The notes beneath the pieces were generated by a model. The model did not search any database and was not told the DNA's origin. It saw nothing but the letters and a program-made list of their open reading frames with translations. From Actinomycetes bacterium (GTDB taxonomy: Bacteria; Actinomycetota; Coriobacteriia; Coriobacteriales; Atopobiaceae), in NCBI GenBank assembly GCA_029546925.1, contig JAKPQM010000026.1, forward strand, positions 1-55,807: DNA of 55,807 nt, written 5' to 3'. Position 1 is the first letter of the stretch. Each line of letters starts with the position of its first letter. The position numbers and the translations under genes are program-made. Positions 42,822-51,431 of this stretch are shown here, one piece after another.

Positions 42822-44183
42822 CTAGTAGAGGACGGTATCTTGGTAGCTGCGATCGACCTCGCCGGCGGAATCCGCCATGCGGGCATCGACTCTGATGGTA
42901 CAGGTTCCGTGTCCCTCGCGTTCGAGGACGAGCTTGGGATCCGGGCTCCAGTCTTGGACGGTATGCGCCGTGCCGTCCGCCTCGACGAGGATGAAGCGAT
43001 AGAGGACCTGCGCGGGGTCCCCCACATAGGCCGTGGCGACTGCCGTCAACGACCCATCTGCGACGGAGGTTTCGAAGTTCACGATCGAGATGCGCGTCTG
43101 GCTCGCCAGATACTCGCCCCAGGCGCTGTAGCGGTAGAAGTCGCTCTGTATATCCTCTCCGGCCTCGGCGCGTGCGATGAGGGTGCCCAACGCCTGCGAG
43201 AAGCGCTCTGCGCCCACGGGGTTGAGGTGCTCGGGGTCGCCGAAATCGTCATCGAGCGGTGCATAGACATCTGCATGGATGAGGCTGAAATCGAGATAGA
43301 TGCCGCCGCCCTCCTCGACGATCTGCTGCAGGCCGGACATGTTGGCGGGATAGGTCCTGCCATAGCCGAGCGTCTCGAACGAGGGGCGGGGCGTGACGAC
43401 CACGTAGAGCTCGACGCCCTTGTCGGCGCAGAGCGCGAGGATACGCTCCAGGGCGGCGAGGTTCTCGTCATCGGCCTGCGCCACATCCCAGCGGTTGGCC
43501 GAGACCTGGCTGGGCGAGATCCAGTCGTAGGGAAGATGCGTATCGTAGTTGCAATAGCCCATGCCGAAGGCGGTCATGCCCGGATCGTTCGCAGCAGCCG
43601 CCTCATCGAGGGAAAGGGTCTGGCGTGCGCGGATGTTGCCCATGATGGCGGAGGGGTTGAGGGCTACGTGGTTGTAGGCCCAGGGGAAGAAGCTGCCGAG
43701 CGAGGCTGCGCCGCCGAAGAAGCTGCCGTGCAGGGGGATCGAGAGCAGCTCCGACAGCCGCCCGACGGGATCCATGCCCGCCATCTTGGCCTGCTTGAAG
43801 GTGATGTACGTATTGATCCAGGGTGTTTGGGGAAGCGTCTCGATACCGAGGCCGAGGATGACCCGCTGCACCCCATGCTCCTCGATGGCGAGCTCGATGG
43901 CCTCGTAGCTGCAGTCGAGCGACTGCGCGGGCGTGGCGAAGTTGAAGCTCGTGGAGCCGAGCGTAGAATCGAGGGCGGCCGGGTCGAAGGAGCGATGCGC
44001 ATAGGACGAGCCGAGGCAGAGCGTGTCGATCTGCCCGGGTTCGAGTGCGCGGTACTGCGACCAGATGACCTCGGTGATGGTGCCGTACGGCTCGAGCGCG
44101 TAGCCGAGGCCCCAGTTGGCGAGGGCTGCCGCGATGATGAGGATGAGCGCCGTGAGGGCGGAGCGGAGCTTAGAAGTTCGCAT
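42822..44183 (-). CDS. dltD: DltD-like SGNH-type membrane-anchored protein
   Basis: 453 residues. The N-terminal helix (about 8-28) anchors it outside the membrane. The SGNH hydrolase-like motifs are LCLGSSYAHRSFDP (with Ser59/Ser60) and the DPEHLNPVGAERFS block with Asp and His. A C-terminal beta domain (about 365-453) is extra compared with classical DltD. Sequence similarity to Bacillus DltD is low, but the position between dltB and dltA fits. DltD helps move D-alanyl groups to lipoteichoic acid outside the cell. It overlaps the dltB stop by 14 nt. Confidence 0.7.
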   Translation of the reverse strand: MRTSKLRSALTALILIIAAALANWGLGYALEPYGTITEVIWSQYRALEPGQIDTLCLGSSYAHRSFDPAALDSTLGSTSFNFATPAQSLDCSYEAIELAIEEHGVQRVILGLGIETLPQTPWINTYITFKQAKMAGMDPVGRLSELLSIPLHGSFFGGAASLGSFFPWAYNHVALNPSAIMGNIRARQTLSLDEAAAANDPGMTAFGMGYCNYDTHLPYDWISPSQVSANRWDVAQADDENLAALERILALCADKGVELYVVVTPRPSFETLGYGRTYPANMSGLQQIVEEGGGIYLDFSLIHADVYAPLDDDFGDPEHLNPVGAERFSQALGTLIARAEAGEDIQSDFYRYSAWGEYLASQTRISIVNFETSVADGSLTAVATAYVGDPAQVLYRFILVEADGTAHTVQDWSPDPKLVLEREGHGTCTIRVDARMADSAGEVDRSYQDTVLY

Positions 44184-45744
44184 ACATGAACCCTCCCCCC
44201 ACCTCGGAGACGTGGTTCAAGGCGCTTGCCACGAAAAATCCCAGCACCAGATAGACGGCGAAGCGCGTGAGCGGCGGGAGGCCGAGGAAGCGCTCGCGCA
44301 CGTCGACGCCGCGCTCGTAGAGGAGGTCGATCGCAAGGACCACCGCGATGCATATGAGCACGCGTCCAGGGATGAGCCCCTTCTCGAACCCGAGGGCGGC
44401 AAGCGCCTCGTCCCACGGCACGGGCATGAAGTTGAGGAAGGTGTTGCGCAGGCAGATAAGGGCATCGCCCACCCGTTCCATGTAATCGAAGTAGCGTCCT
44501 ACCGTCACGACGATGAAGGTGCGGACGACGGCCACGATATGCCAAGGGGTGGACGTGCGGTCGATGGAGAGCGCTTCGGCCATGCGGTCGAAAAGGGGCG
44601 AGAAGAGATCGGCAAGCGCCACGATCACGCCGTTGTAGAGACCCCATACGAGGTAGTGGGCCCGCATTCCATGCCAGAGGCCCACGAGCAGGAACACCAC
44701 CACATTGGCGATGCAGGCGCCGAGGGTGCGTCCGACGTGGCGCCCGAAGCGCTTGCCAGCCCACTTGCCGAGATCCTGCATGGGCTTGATGAGTGCGAGC
44801 GGGTAGAACACGTAGTCGCGCATCCAAGCGCCCAGAGACATATGCCAGCGCTGCCAGAAGTCGGAGAGCGATACCGAGAAGTACGGCTGGCGGAAGTTGC
44901 GATCCATCGTTATGCCGAAGAGCTCTGATACGCCCTCGACCATGTCGATGCCGCCCGAGAAGTCACCGTAGAGCTGGGCGTTGTAGGCTAGAAGCCCCAC
45001 CACGACGAGCGATCCGGGAATGGCCTCATCCACATTCCCGAAGATCTCGCCCACGGTCTTCTGCAGCATGACGGCAACGGCGAACTTCTTGAAGATGCCG
45101 AGCGCCAGGCGCACCGCTCCCCGCCGCATCCCCTGTGCATCGGGGCTGTGCGGGGCTATGAGCTGGGAGGCCAGCGTACGGTGCTTGTTGATGGGCCCTT
45201 GGATGATCTGGGGGAAGTATGCCGTGAAGAGCAGGTGTTTGGCAAAATTGGGCTCGGCGGCCTCCTTGCCGTTGTAGACGTCGATCACATAGCCCGTGAC
45301 CTGGAGGGTGAAGAAGGAGATGCCGAGCGGCAGCAAAAGGCCGAGATCCGCCGAGTTCGCCACGAAGTAGGAGAGGATCATCTGCAGGGATTTGATGCAG
45401 ACGAGCACGCCGAGGCAGACGCCGAGCGCAGCTGCGAGCACGAGGCGTTTCCGTACGGTGAAGCGGGCGCGGACGGCCTTCTTCCCGGCACGGTCCGAGA
45501 CGGCCTTGCGCGCTTCCTTTGACTGGGTTTCGAGCTTCTCGAGCGCAAGCGCGGCGGCCCAGGTTATGGCTGCGATGGACACCACGAAGATGAGGCTGTG
45601 CCATCCCCCCGCCACGACGTAGAAGACCAGGCTCGCAGCCAGCAGCGCCGTCCACTGGAGCTCTGGCTTCATGCGGCCGAGCAGCATGTAGACCGTCCAG
45701 GAGGCGCAGAGGAAGAGGATGAATCGAGCCGAGAAAAGCTCCAC
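44170..45744 (-). CDS. dltB: MBOAT acyltransferase, DltB-type
   Basis: 524 residues with about ten membrane helices. The MBOAT signature is clear: FWQRWHMSLGAWMRDYVFYPL (split over 296-315, with His301) and VGLWHGMRAHYLVWGLYNG (354-372, catalytic His358). DltB takes the D-alanyl group from DltC across the membrane. It is longer than Bacillus DltB (about 395 residues), with a C-terminal extension ending YERGVDVRERFLGLP. AlgI-like O-acetyltransferases share the fold, but the neighbours favour DltB. It starts 3 nt after the ppaC stop. Confidence 0.85.
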   Translation of the reverse strand: MELFSARFILFLCASWTVYMLLGRMKPELQWTALLAASLVFYVVAGGWHSLIFVVSIAAITWAAALALEKLETQSKEARKAVSDRAGKKAVRARFTVRKRLVLAAALGVCLGVLVCIKSLQMILSYFVANSADLGLLLPLGISFFTLQVTGYVIDVYNGKEAAEPNFAKHLLFTAYFPQIIQGPINKHRTLASQLIAPHSPDAQGMRRGAVRLALGIFKKFAVAVMLQKTVGEIFGNVDEAIPGSLVVVGLLAYNAQLYGDFSGGIDMVEGVSELFGITMDRNFRQPYFSVSLSDFWQRWHMSLGAWMRDYVFYPLALIKPMQDLGKWAGKRFGRHVGRTLGACIANVVVFLLVGLWHGMRAHYLVWGLYNGVIVALADLFSPLFDRMAEALSIDRTSTPWHIVAVVRTFIVVTVGRYFDYMERVGDALICLRNTFLNFMPVPWDEALAALGFEKGLIPGRVLICIAVVLAIDLLYERGVDVRERFLGLPPLTRFAVYLVLGFFVASALNHVSEVGGGFMYANF

Positions 45745-45747
45745 GCG

Positions 45748-47421
45748 CTACTCCTCGCGCTCTTTGATGAGGCCCTGGATGGTTGCCATGATCGGGGGCA
45801 CGACCTGCTTCTTGCGGCTGACGACGTCGGGTAGGATGGCCTTGCCGCCCTCGGCTTTGACGCCGAAGGCGCGTTCCACGATCTCGTCGCCATCGCTGCC
45901 GTAGAAGAGCAGGTCGGAGGTCTTGGTCTTGATATCGGTGAAGAGGTAGAAGAGCAGGGGAAGCTCCTCATGCACGGCAGCTTCGGGAAGGTACGGCGCG
46001 ATGAGCTTCTCGGCTGCGAGGCGGCTCCTGTCGGTGAGATAGAAGCCTTGGCCCACGCCGAAGCGCACGTGGCCCCGGCTGAACACCTTGAAGTCCTGCC
46101 CGAAGACATCCTCGGCGCTGCGACCGGTGAGGTCGGCACCAGCCTCGAACATCTCGTCGGCATATTCGTCGATGTCCACATCGGCTATAGCAGCAAGGGC
46201 CTTGCCTGCGCGGATATCCTTCTCGGTGCAGGTGGGCGAGCGGAACGCGAGGGTGTCGGAGAGGATGGCGGAGAGCATGAGCCCGGCGATATCGGCAGGG
46301 ATCTCGATGCCCTGCTCGAGGAAGATGTCGTAGACGATGGTGCAGGTGCAGCCCACGGGCATGTTGCGGAACATGACCGGCCCTGACGTCTCGACCGAGC
46401 CGATGCGGTGGTGGTCGATGATCTCGACGATCTCCGCCTCATCGAGGCCGTCCACGGCTTGGCTGCGCTCGTTATGGTCGACGAGGATGACGTGCTTCTT
46501 CATGGGCTCGAGCAGGTTGATGGAGGTGACCGTGCCTATGAAACGGCCTCGGTTGTCGAGGACCGGATAGAAGCGGTGGCGCGTCTTGGCCATGATCTTC
46601 TGCGCGTCCTCGACCGCGGTGTCGCGCGAGAAGTACAGGATGTTATCGGCGGGGAGCATCCGGGCGCGGACGGGCGCGGACATGCAGATGAGCTGTGCCG
46701 TCTCGTAGGTGTCGTGCGGCGTCGCGATGATCGCGCATCCGTGCTCTCGGGCGAGCTCGACGATCTCATCGGAGACATGCACGCTGCAGCAGATGATGAG
46801 GCACTTGGCGCCGTGCTCGATGGCGAAGCGCTGGGTTGCCTCGAGATTGGTCACGAGCACGATATCGCCGGGCTCGAGCTTGGTTTCGAGGACATCGGGC
46901 GTGGTGCCCACGAGCACCTTGCCCTCGCTGACGGTGCCGACCGGGTCGCCGGTGATCATGGTGCCCGAGAGCGTGTCGAGGATGTTGCAGTGGCAGGTGC
47001 GGGATTTCGCCAGGATGTCGGTGTCGAAGATATCCATGTTGGCATTGGCGATATCCTTGACGGCGATGAGGCCTAAAAGCTCGCTCGATTCGTTGGTGAT
47101 GCAGAGGGTGTCGACCCCGAGCTCGCGCATGAGCGTCCAAGCGGCATAGAGGCTCGTCTCCTGGCCGATCCCCACGCTGTACTGGATATCGGCATCTTTG
47201 AGCTGCGGCGTGACCGTGGTGATGAGACGCGGTTCCTCGAAGCCGAAGTGCTTGAGGACGAACGAGGTCTCGCGGTTGAGATTGCCCGCACGACGCGCCT
47301 GGTAGAAGATGCCGTCGCCCTTCTGGTTCTTGAGGTATGCATAGGCGATGGCCGAGCAGATGCTGTCGGTGTCGGGATGCAGGTGGCCGATGACGTTGAT
47401 CTTGCGGATAGACTTAGCCAT
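45748..47421 (-). CDS. ppaC: Manganese-dependent inorganic pyrophosphatase with CBS-DRTGG regulatory insert
   Basis: 557 residues, a family II (DHH) pyrophosphatase. Motif HLHPDTDS (13-20) and EIIDHHRIG bind the metals, and SRKKQVVPP (535-543) is the C-terminal substrate motif. About 230 residues are inserted after residue 65: a CBS domain, a DRTGG domain, and a second CBS (RFYPVLDNRGRFIGTVTSINLLEP). In such enzymes (for example from Clostridium) adenine nucleotides bind the CBS domains and tune activity. It hydrolyses pyrophosphate to phosphate in the cytoplasm. It heads the dlt operon, so it may drain the PPi made by DltA. Confidence 0.93.
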   Translation of the reverse strand: MAKSIRKINVIGHLHPDTDSICSAIAYAYLKNQKGDGIFYQARRAGNLNRETSFVLKHFGFEEPRLITTVTPQLKDADIQYSVGIGQETSLYAAWTLMRELGVDTLCITNESSELLGLIAVKDIANANMDIFDTDILAKSRTCHCNILDTLSGTMITGDPVGTVSEGKVLVGTTPDVLETKLEPGDIVLVTNLEATQRFAIEHGAKCLIICCSVHVSDEIVELAREHGCAIIATPHDTYETAQLICMSAPVRARMLPADNILYFSRDTAVEDAQKIMAKTRHRFYPVLDNRGRFIGTVTSINLLEPMKKHVILVDHNERSQAVDGLDEAEIVEIIDHHRIGSVETSGPVMFRNMPVGCTCTIVYDIFLEQGIEIPADIAGLMLSAILSDTLAFRSPTCTEKDIRAGKALAAIADVDIDEYADEMFEAGADLTGRSAEDVFGQDFKVFSRGHVRFGVGQGFYLTDRSRLAAEKLIAPYLPEAAVHEELPLLFYLFTDIKTKTSDLLFYGSDGDEIVERAFGVKAEGGKAILPDVVSRKKQVVPPIMATIQGLIKEREE

Positions 47422-47591
47422 GGTTGCTCCTCGGACGCGATCGGGTCGATACCCTATTGTGGCTCAAATCGCAGGAAAATGCCCCCCATCATGCCGTTTT
47501 GCTCCGAAAATGCCGTGAATGCACCATGCGGGCACGTTTGGAGGCGATCCGGCTCATCGAGTTGAGAGGAGGCCCTCCGGTATGGGAGGCG

Positions 47592-48590
47592 TCAGTTCGT
47601 GCGATCGTGGTTGATGGGCGTCATGAAGAGGCGGGCGAGCTCATCGGCATCGCGCGTCTGCCCGAGCGCCCACATGGTCTTGGCGACGAGCGCCTCGATG
47701 GTCATGTCGCCTCCGTGCAAGATGCCCGGATGGTCGACATAGGCGCGTCCGACCTCGTAGACACCCAGATCGAGGCCCTCCTCGGGCACCTGGGTGGTGA
47801 TAACCACGGTTCGGCCCGAATCGACCCAATCGAAGATCGCCTGCTTGAAGGAGGCTCCCGCGCATTCGGGGATGCCGCCGATCCCGAAGGTCTCCAAGAT
47901 GACGGCCTCATAGGCGGGCTTCAGGGTCTTGAAGATCGAGGGCGAGAGGCCCGGCGTGAGCTTGATCACGCAGACGCGCTCATCGAGCGTATCGTAGAAG
48001 ATGGGTGCCGAGAAGCTCTTCTCGGGAAGGCCGACACCGCGGATGATGCGCTCGCCGCGCAGCACGGCGAGCGCGGGGAAGTTGATGCTCGTGAAGGCGT
48101 TCGCGCTCATGGTGCGCTGCTTGTGGGCACGCGTGCCGCAGATCGCCTGGCCCCCGAAGACCACGGCCACATCGCGGCTCGCATCGTCGAGGGCGTAGAG
48201 CAGGCTCTGATAGAGGTTGAGCTTGGCATCGGTGAAGGGGTTTGCCATGGGTTGCTGCGAGCCCGTGAGCACGATGGGCTTCTCGCTGGCCTGCACCAGA
48301 TAGGAGAGCGCGGCAGCGGTGTAGGCCATGGTATCGGTTCCATGCAGGATCACGAAGCCGTCGTAGCTATCGTAGCCCGTGCGGATGATGCGGGCCATCT
48401 CGAGCCAATCGCCGGGACGCATATTGGTGGAGTCGATGTTCATGGGCTGGACGAAATCCAGCTCGCAGAGACCGTCTATGAGCGGCACCTGCTCGACGAG
48501 CTCGCGTCCGGTGAGCGTGGGGGACAGGCCGCGGCCGTCGGCGGTCGAGGCGATAGTGCCTCCGGTTGCGATAATGAGGATGCGCTTCAT
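47592..48590 (-). CDS. ansA: L-asparaginase
   Basis: 332 residues, no signal peptide, so type I (cytoplasmic). It hydrolyses asparagine to aspartate and ammonia. Both catalytic threonine motifs are present: IIATGGTIAS (Thr12) and LHGTDTMAYT (83-92), followed by LTGSQQPM. Length is normal. Its start overlaps the stop of the GH25 lysozyme gene by 4 nt (ATGA), so the two are co-transcribed, although the pairing has no clear metabolic logic. Confidence 0.93.
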   Translation of the reverse strand: MKRILIIATGGTIASTADGRGLSPTLTGRELVEQVPLIDGLCELDFVQPMNIDSTNMRPGDWLEMARIIRTGYDSYDGFVILHGTDTMAYTAAALSYLVQASEKPIVLTGSQQPMANPFTDAKLNLYQSLLYALDDASRDVAVVFGGQAICGTRAHKQRTMSANAFTSINFPALAVLRGERIIRGVGLPEKSFSAPIFYDTLDERVCVIKLTPGLSPSIFKTLKPAYEAVILETFGIGGIPECAGASFKQAIFDWVDSGRTVVITTQVPEEGLDLGVYEVGRAYVDHPGILHGGDMTIEALVAKTMWALGQTRDADELARLFMTPINHDRTN

Positions 48591-49417
48591 TGCCGGTCTC
48601 CCTCATCGAGGACGTGCGCGAGCTCGATGCACATATCGACGCCCGTCGCGATGCCCGCCACCGATCCTTGATGCGTATATTGCCACAGGTAGAGCTCGAG
48701 CGGGACGGACGGCGCCTCATCATATTCGGCGAACCAATAGCCGTACTGCGCGAACGAGAGGATGTCGAGACGCTCGTATTCATAGGAGTTGCCGTAGATG
48801 AGGGCCTCGTAGCCTGCGGCTTCGATCGTTTCGCAGAAGGCGCGCGCGGCAGCGGTGAGCTCGTCGTACGAGATGCTGTCTGCACGTCCCGACCGGTCGG
48901 CGGTGAGCTCGTGGTCGAAGGCAATGGGCAGATCGAGCCGTGCGCCGTCGAGGAGGGCGAGCACGAACTCGGCCTCCTCGCGGCCTTCCTCTTCGGTCGC
49001 GGCCTGCGAGAAGACGTAGAGGCCCACGTCGAGGCCTGCCGCGCGGGCACCGTCGAGATTGGCGCGGAACTGCCCGTCCTCGTAGAGGGCGCCCTCGGTG
49101 GATCCGCGCCAGGCTGCGCGGATGTAGCAGAAATCGATGCCGTCTGCGGCAACCGCCTGCCAGTCGATCGTCCCCTGATGCTCGGAGACGTCGATGCCCG
49201 TGCGCGAGAGCACGGCGCCGTCGACTACGTACGAGACGCGCCCGCGCTCATCCCAGGCGAGGCAGCTCCAGTCATAGGGGCTTGGGGCGATGCTGTCGTA
49301 TAGAGTGTGCGGGGAGGGATCCGTGGACTCGGCACGGCCCGAGCATGCTGCAAGAGAGAGCATGGCTGCCAGCACGATGGCGAGCAGTCCGCGTACCGTT
49401 TGCCTCTTTCGCTCCAT
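48587..49417 (-). CDS. Secreted lipoprotein lysozyme, GH25 family
   Basis: 276 residues from ATG 49417 (GGAGGAG upstream); earlier in-frame starts are not supported. The signal peptide ends in the lipobox LAAC (22-25), so Cys25 would be lipid-anchored. The GH25 fold starts at GIDVSEHQGTIDW (74-86, Asp76) and has the catalytic DxE in FDHE (Asp168, Glu170), then IYGNSYEYERLD and LWQYTHQGSVAGI. It should cut the glycan strand of peptidoglycan, acting on the cell's own wall. It overlaps the asparaginase gene (ATGA). Confidence 0.9.
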   Translation of the reverse strand: MERKRQTVRGLLAIVLAAMLSLAACSGRAESTDPSPHTLYDSIAPSPYDWSCLAWDERGRVSYVVDGAVLSRTGIDVSEHQGTIDWQAVAADGIDFCYIRAAWRGSTEGALYEDGQFRANLDGARAAGLDVGLYVFSQAATEEEGREEAEFVLALLDGARLDLPIAFDHELTADRSGRADSISYDELTAAARAFCETIEAAGYEALIYGNSYEYERLDILSFAQYGYWFAEYDEAPSVPLELYLWQYTHQGSVAGIATGVDMCIELAHVLDEGDRQ

Positions 49418-49466
49418 GCGCTCCTCCGCCCGTGCGTTTCCCAGCGATACACTATACGACAGAAGC

Positions 49467-49592
49467 ATGGACGTCTTTTGGAGGTGGTCGTTCATGATGC
49501 CTATGATGGCCCACGATGACTTTGCGGCAGCCAAGATGCCCTGCGGTTTCGAAGCGTGCGGCCGTGTCAGCTGCTTTGTGAAGAACCTCTAG
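49467..49592 (+). CDS. Candidate small protein upstream of the GH2 gene
   Basis: A 41-codon frame from ATG 49467; an internal ATG at 49494 has the better ribosome site (GGAGG about 9 nt upstream) and gives 32 residues. The tail KMPCGFEACGRVSCFVKNL has three Cys. The stop lies 9 nt before the GH2 start, so it could couple translation or be a leader peptide. It sits in the gap between the divergent GH25 and GH2 genes. There is no homologue I recognise, and chance occurrence is possible. Confidence 0.3.
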   Translation: MDVFWRWSFMMPMMAHDDFAAAKMPCGFEACGRVSCFVKNL

Positions 49593-49601
49593 GCGGCACC
49601 C

Positions 49602-51431
49602 ATGCTCTTCCTCGATCGTGCGATCAAAAGCAGCCTCCATAAGCCCCAGACCTCAGAGCTCGCCGCGCTCACGACGGAATGGGGGGAGCGCTTGGATGCG
49701 GAGCATCCGCTTGCCGAGCATCCCAAGCCGCAGATGCAACGCGAGAGGTGGATCTCGCTGAACGGGGTATGGGACTACGCGTTCGTCGCCTGCGACGATC
49801 CCGCCGCTGCGTGGAGGGATGACTGCGGGCCCGAGGAGTACGACGGATCCATCGTCGTGCCCTTCTCGCCCGAAGCGCCCCTCTCGTCGGTGGGGAAGCG
49901 GCCGCCTGCGGATGCGCTCCTCATCGAATCGCGCGATATCCGCCTGCCTGCGCTCGGTCCCGGCGAGTGTGCGATCCTGCACTTCGAGGCCGTCGACTGG
50001 GCCTGCTCGGTGTGGCTGAACGGCAAGAAGGCCTGCGAGCACATGGGCGGCTACACGCCCTTCTCCTGCGATATCACCCCCTTCCTCGAAGACGGTCCCA
50101 ACAGGCTCAGCCTGAGCATCTACGATCCCAGCGAGAAGGGCGCGCAGCTCCGCGGCAAGCAGCGCATAGACCGCGGCACCATGTGGTATACCGCGCAGTC
50201 GGGCATCTGGCAGAGCGTGTGGTGCGAGATCGTGCCCGAGCAGCATATCGAGCGCCTCGAGATCGCACCCGATGCCGACGCCGCACTGCTCAAGGTGCGG
50301 GCTGCGGTGAGCGAAGGAGATGCGCCGCTCGAGGTCGAGGTTCTCGACGGAGGGCTCGTGGTCGCGCAGGCGACGGGCAGCGTGCGGGGCGTGGAGCTCG
50401 CACTCGGCCCCGTCCGCCTCTGGTCGCCCGACGACCCGCATCTCTACGACCTTATCGTGCGCTATGGCGACGATACCGTGAGGAGCTACTGCGCCTTCCG
50501 AACCGCGACGGTCGAGCCCGATGAGAGGGGGCATGCGCGCTTCTGCCTCAACCATGAGCCCCTCTTCCTGCGTGGGATCCTCAATCAGGGCTACTGGCCC
50601 GACGGCCTTCTCACGGCACCGTCCGACGAGGCCCTCGTCTTCGACATCGAGACCTGCAAGCGCCTCGGCTTCAACATGATGCGCATGCATATCAAGCTCG
50701 AGCGCGAGCGCTTCTACTACCATGCCGACCGCTTGGGCATGCTCATCTGGCAGGATATGGTGAGCGGCGGAAGCCTCCCTTCGGATTGGCAGACGCAGCA
50801 GAAGCCCACGCTGTTCCCGCGCTCGTGGACGAGCATCGACGATAGCCGTCCCGCCGCATGGGTAAAGCTCGCTGCAGGCGACCGCGCCTATCGCGAGGAG
50901 TGGACGGCAACGGTGCATGAGGCGGTTCTGCGCCTTTCCGCCTATCCGTCCATCGTGACCTGGGTGCTCTTCAACGAGAGCTGGGGGCAGTTCTCGGCAG
51001 GAGAGGCCACGCGCATGGTGCGCGCACTCGACCCGACCCGCCCCATCCTCTCCGTGAGCGGCTGGTACGATCAGGGCACGGGCGATTACATGGGCATCCA
51101 CAACTACTTCAGGCCGCAGAGGATCTGGCGCGATGCCGCAGCCCGGCCCCGCGCGTTCATGATCAGCGAGTTCGGCGGCTTGACCTGGCATATCCCCGAG
51201 CATTCCAGCTTTCCCAAGCCCTACGGGTACGCAGACTTCACCTCGATCGGCGCATGGCGCGCGGCGCTTTCCAAGCTCCTCTCGGATACCCGGGCTCTCG
51301 AGCGCGACGGGCTCTCCGGCTACGTCTACACGCAGGTTTCCGATATCGAGGAGGAAACCAACGGCCTCATGAGCTACGATAGGCGCATCATCAAGCTCGA
51401 GACGGACCCGATAGGCGAGAGCGGATCATGA
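49602..51431 (+). CDS. Glycoside hydrolase family 2 (beta-galactosidase/glucuronidase-like)
   Basis: 609 residues, cytoplasmic (no signal). N-terminal sugar-binding jelly roll (about 45-215, with VWLNGKKACEHMGGYTPF), an immunoglobulin-like domain (about 216-310) and the TIM barrel. The acid/base is Glu459 in WVLFNESWG and the nucleophile Glu523 in FMISEFGG. The loop NFMMRMHIK before the barrel is typical. The exact sugar cannot be fixed, since GH2 covers galactosidases, glucuronidases, mannosidases and others. It is co-transcribed with the deacetylase (4-nt overlap, ATGA) and lies near an AraC regulator, which suggests use of host or dietary glycans. Confidence 0.88.
   Translation: MLFLDRAIKSSLHKPQTSELAALTTEWGERLDAEHPLAEHPKPQMQRERWISLNGVWDYAFVACDDPAAAWRDDCGPEEYDGSIVVPFSPEAPLSSVGKRPPADALLIESRDIRLPALGPGECAILHFEAVDWACSVWLNGKKACEHMGGYTPFSCDITPFLEDGPNRLSLSIYDPSEKGAQLRGKQRIDRGTMWYTAQSGIWQSVWCEIVPEQHIERLEIAPDADAALLKVRAAVSEGDAPLEVEVLDGGLVVAQATGSVRGVELALGPVRLWSPDDPHLYDLIVRYGDDTVRSYCAFRTATVEPDERGHARFCLNHEPLFLRGILNQGYWPDGLLTAPSDEALVFDIETCKRLGFNMMRMHIKLERERFYYHADRLGMLIWQDMVSGGSLPSDWQTQQKPTLFPRSWTSIDDSRPAAWVKLAAGDRAYREEWTATVHEAVLRLSAYPSIVTWVLFNESWGQFSAGEATRMVRALDPTRPILSVSGWYDQGTGDYMGIHNYFRPQRIWRDAAARPRAFMISEFGGLTWHIPEHSSFPKPYGYADFTSIGAWRAALSKLLSDTRALERDGLSGYVYTQVSDIEEETNGLMSYDRRIIKLETDPIGESGS

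Noticed and set aside
41559-44189. 876-codon plus-strand frame
   Set aside because: Antisense to dltA and dltD, with shadow composition.
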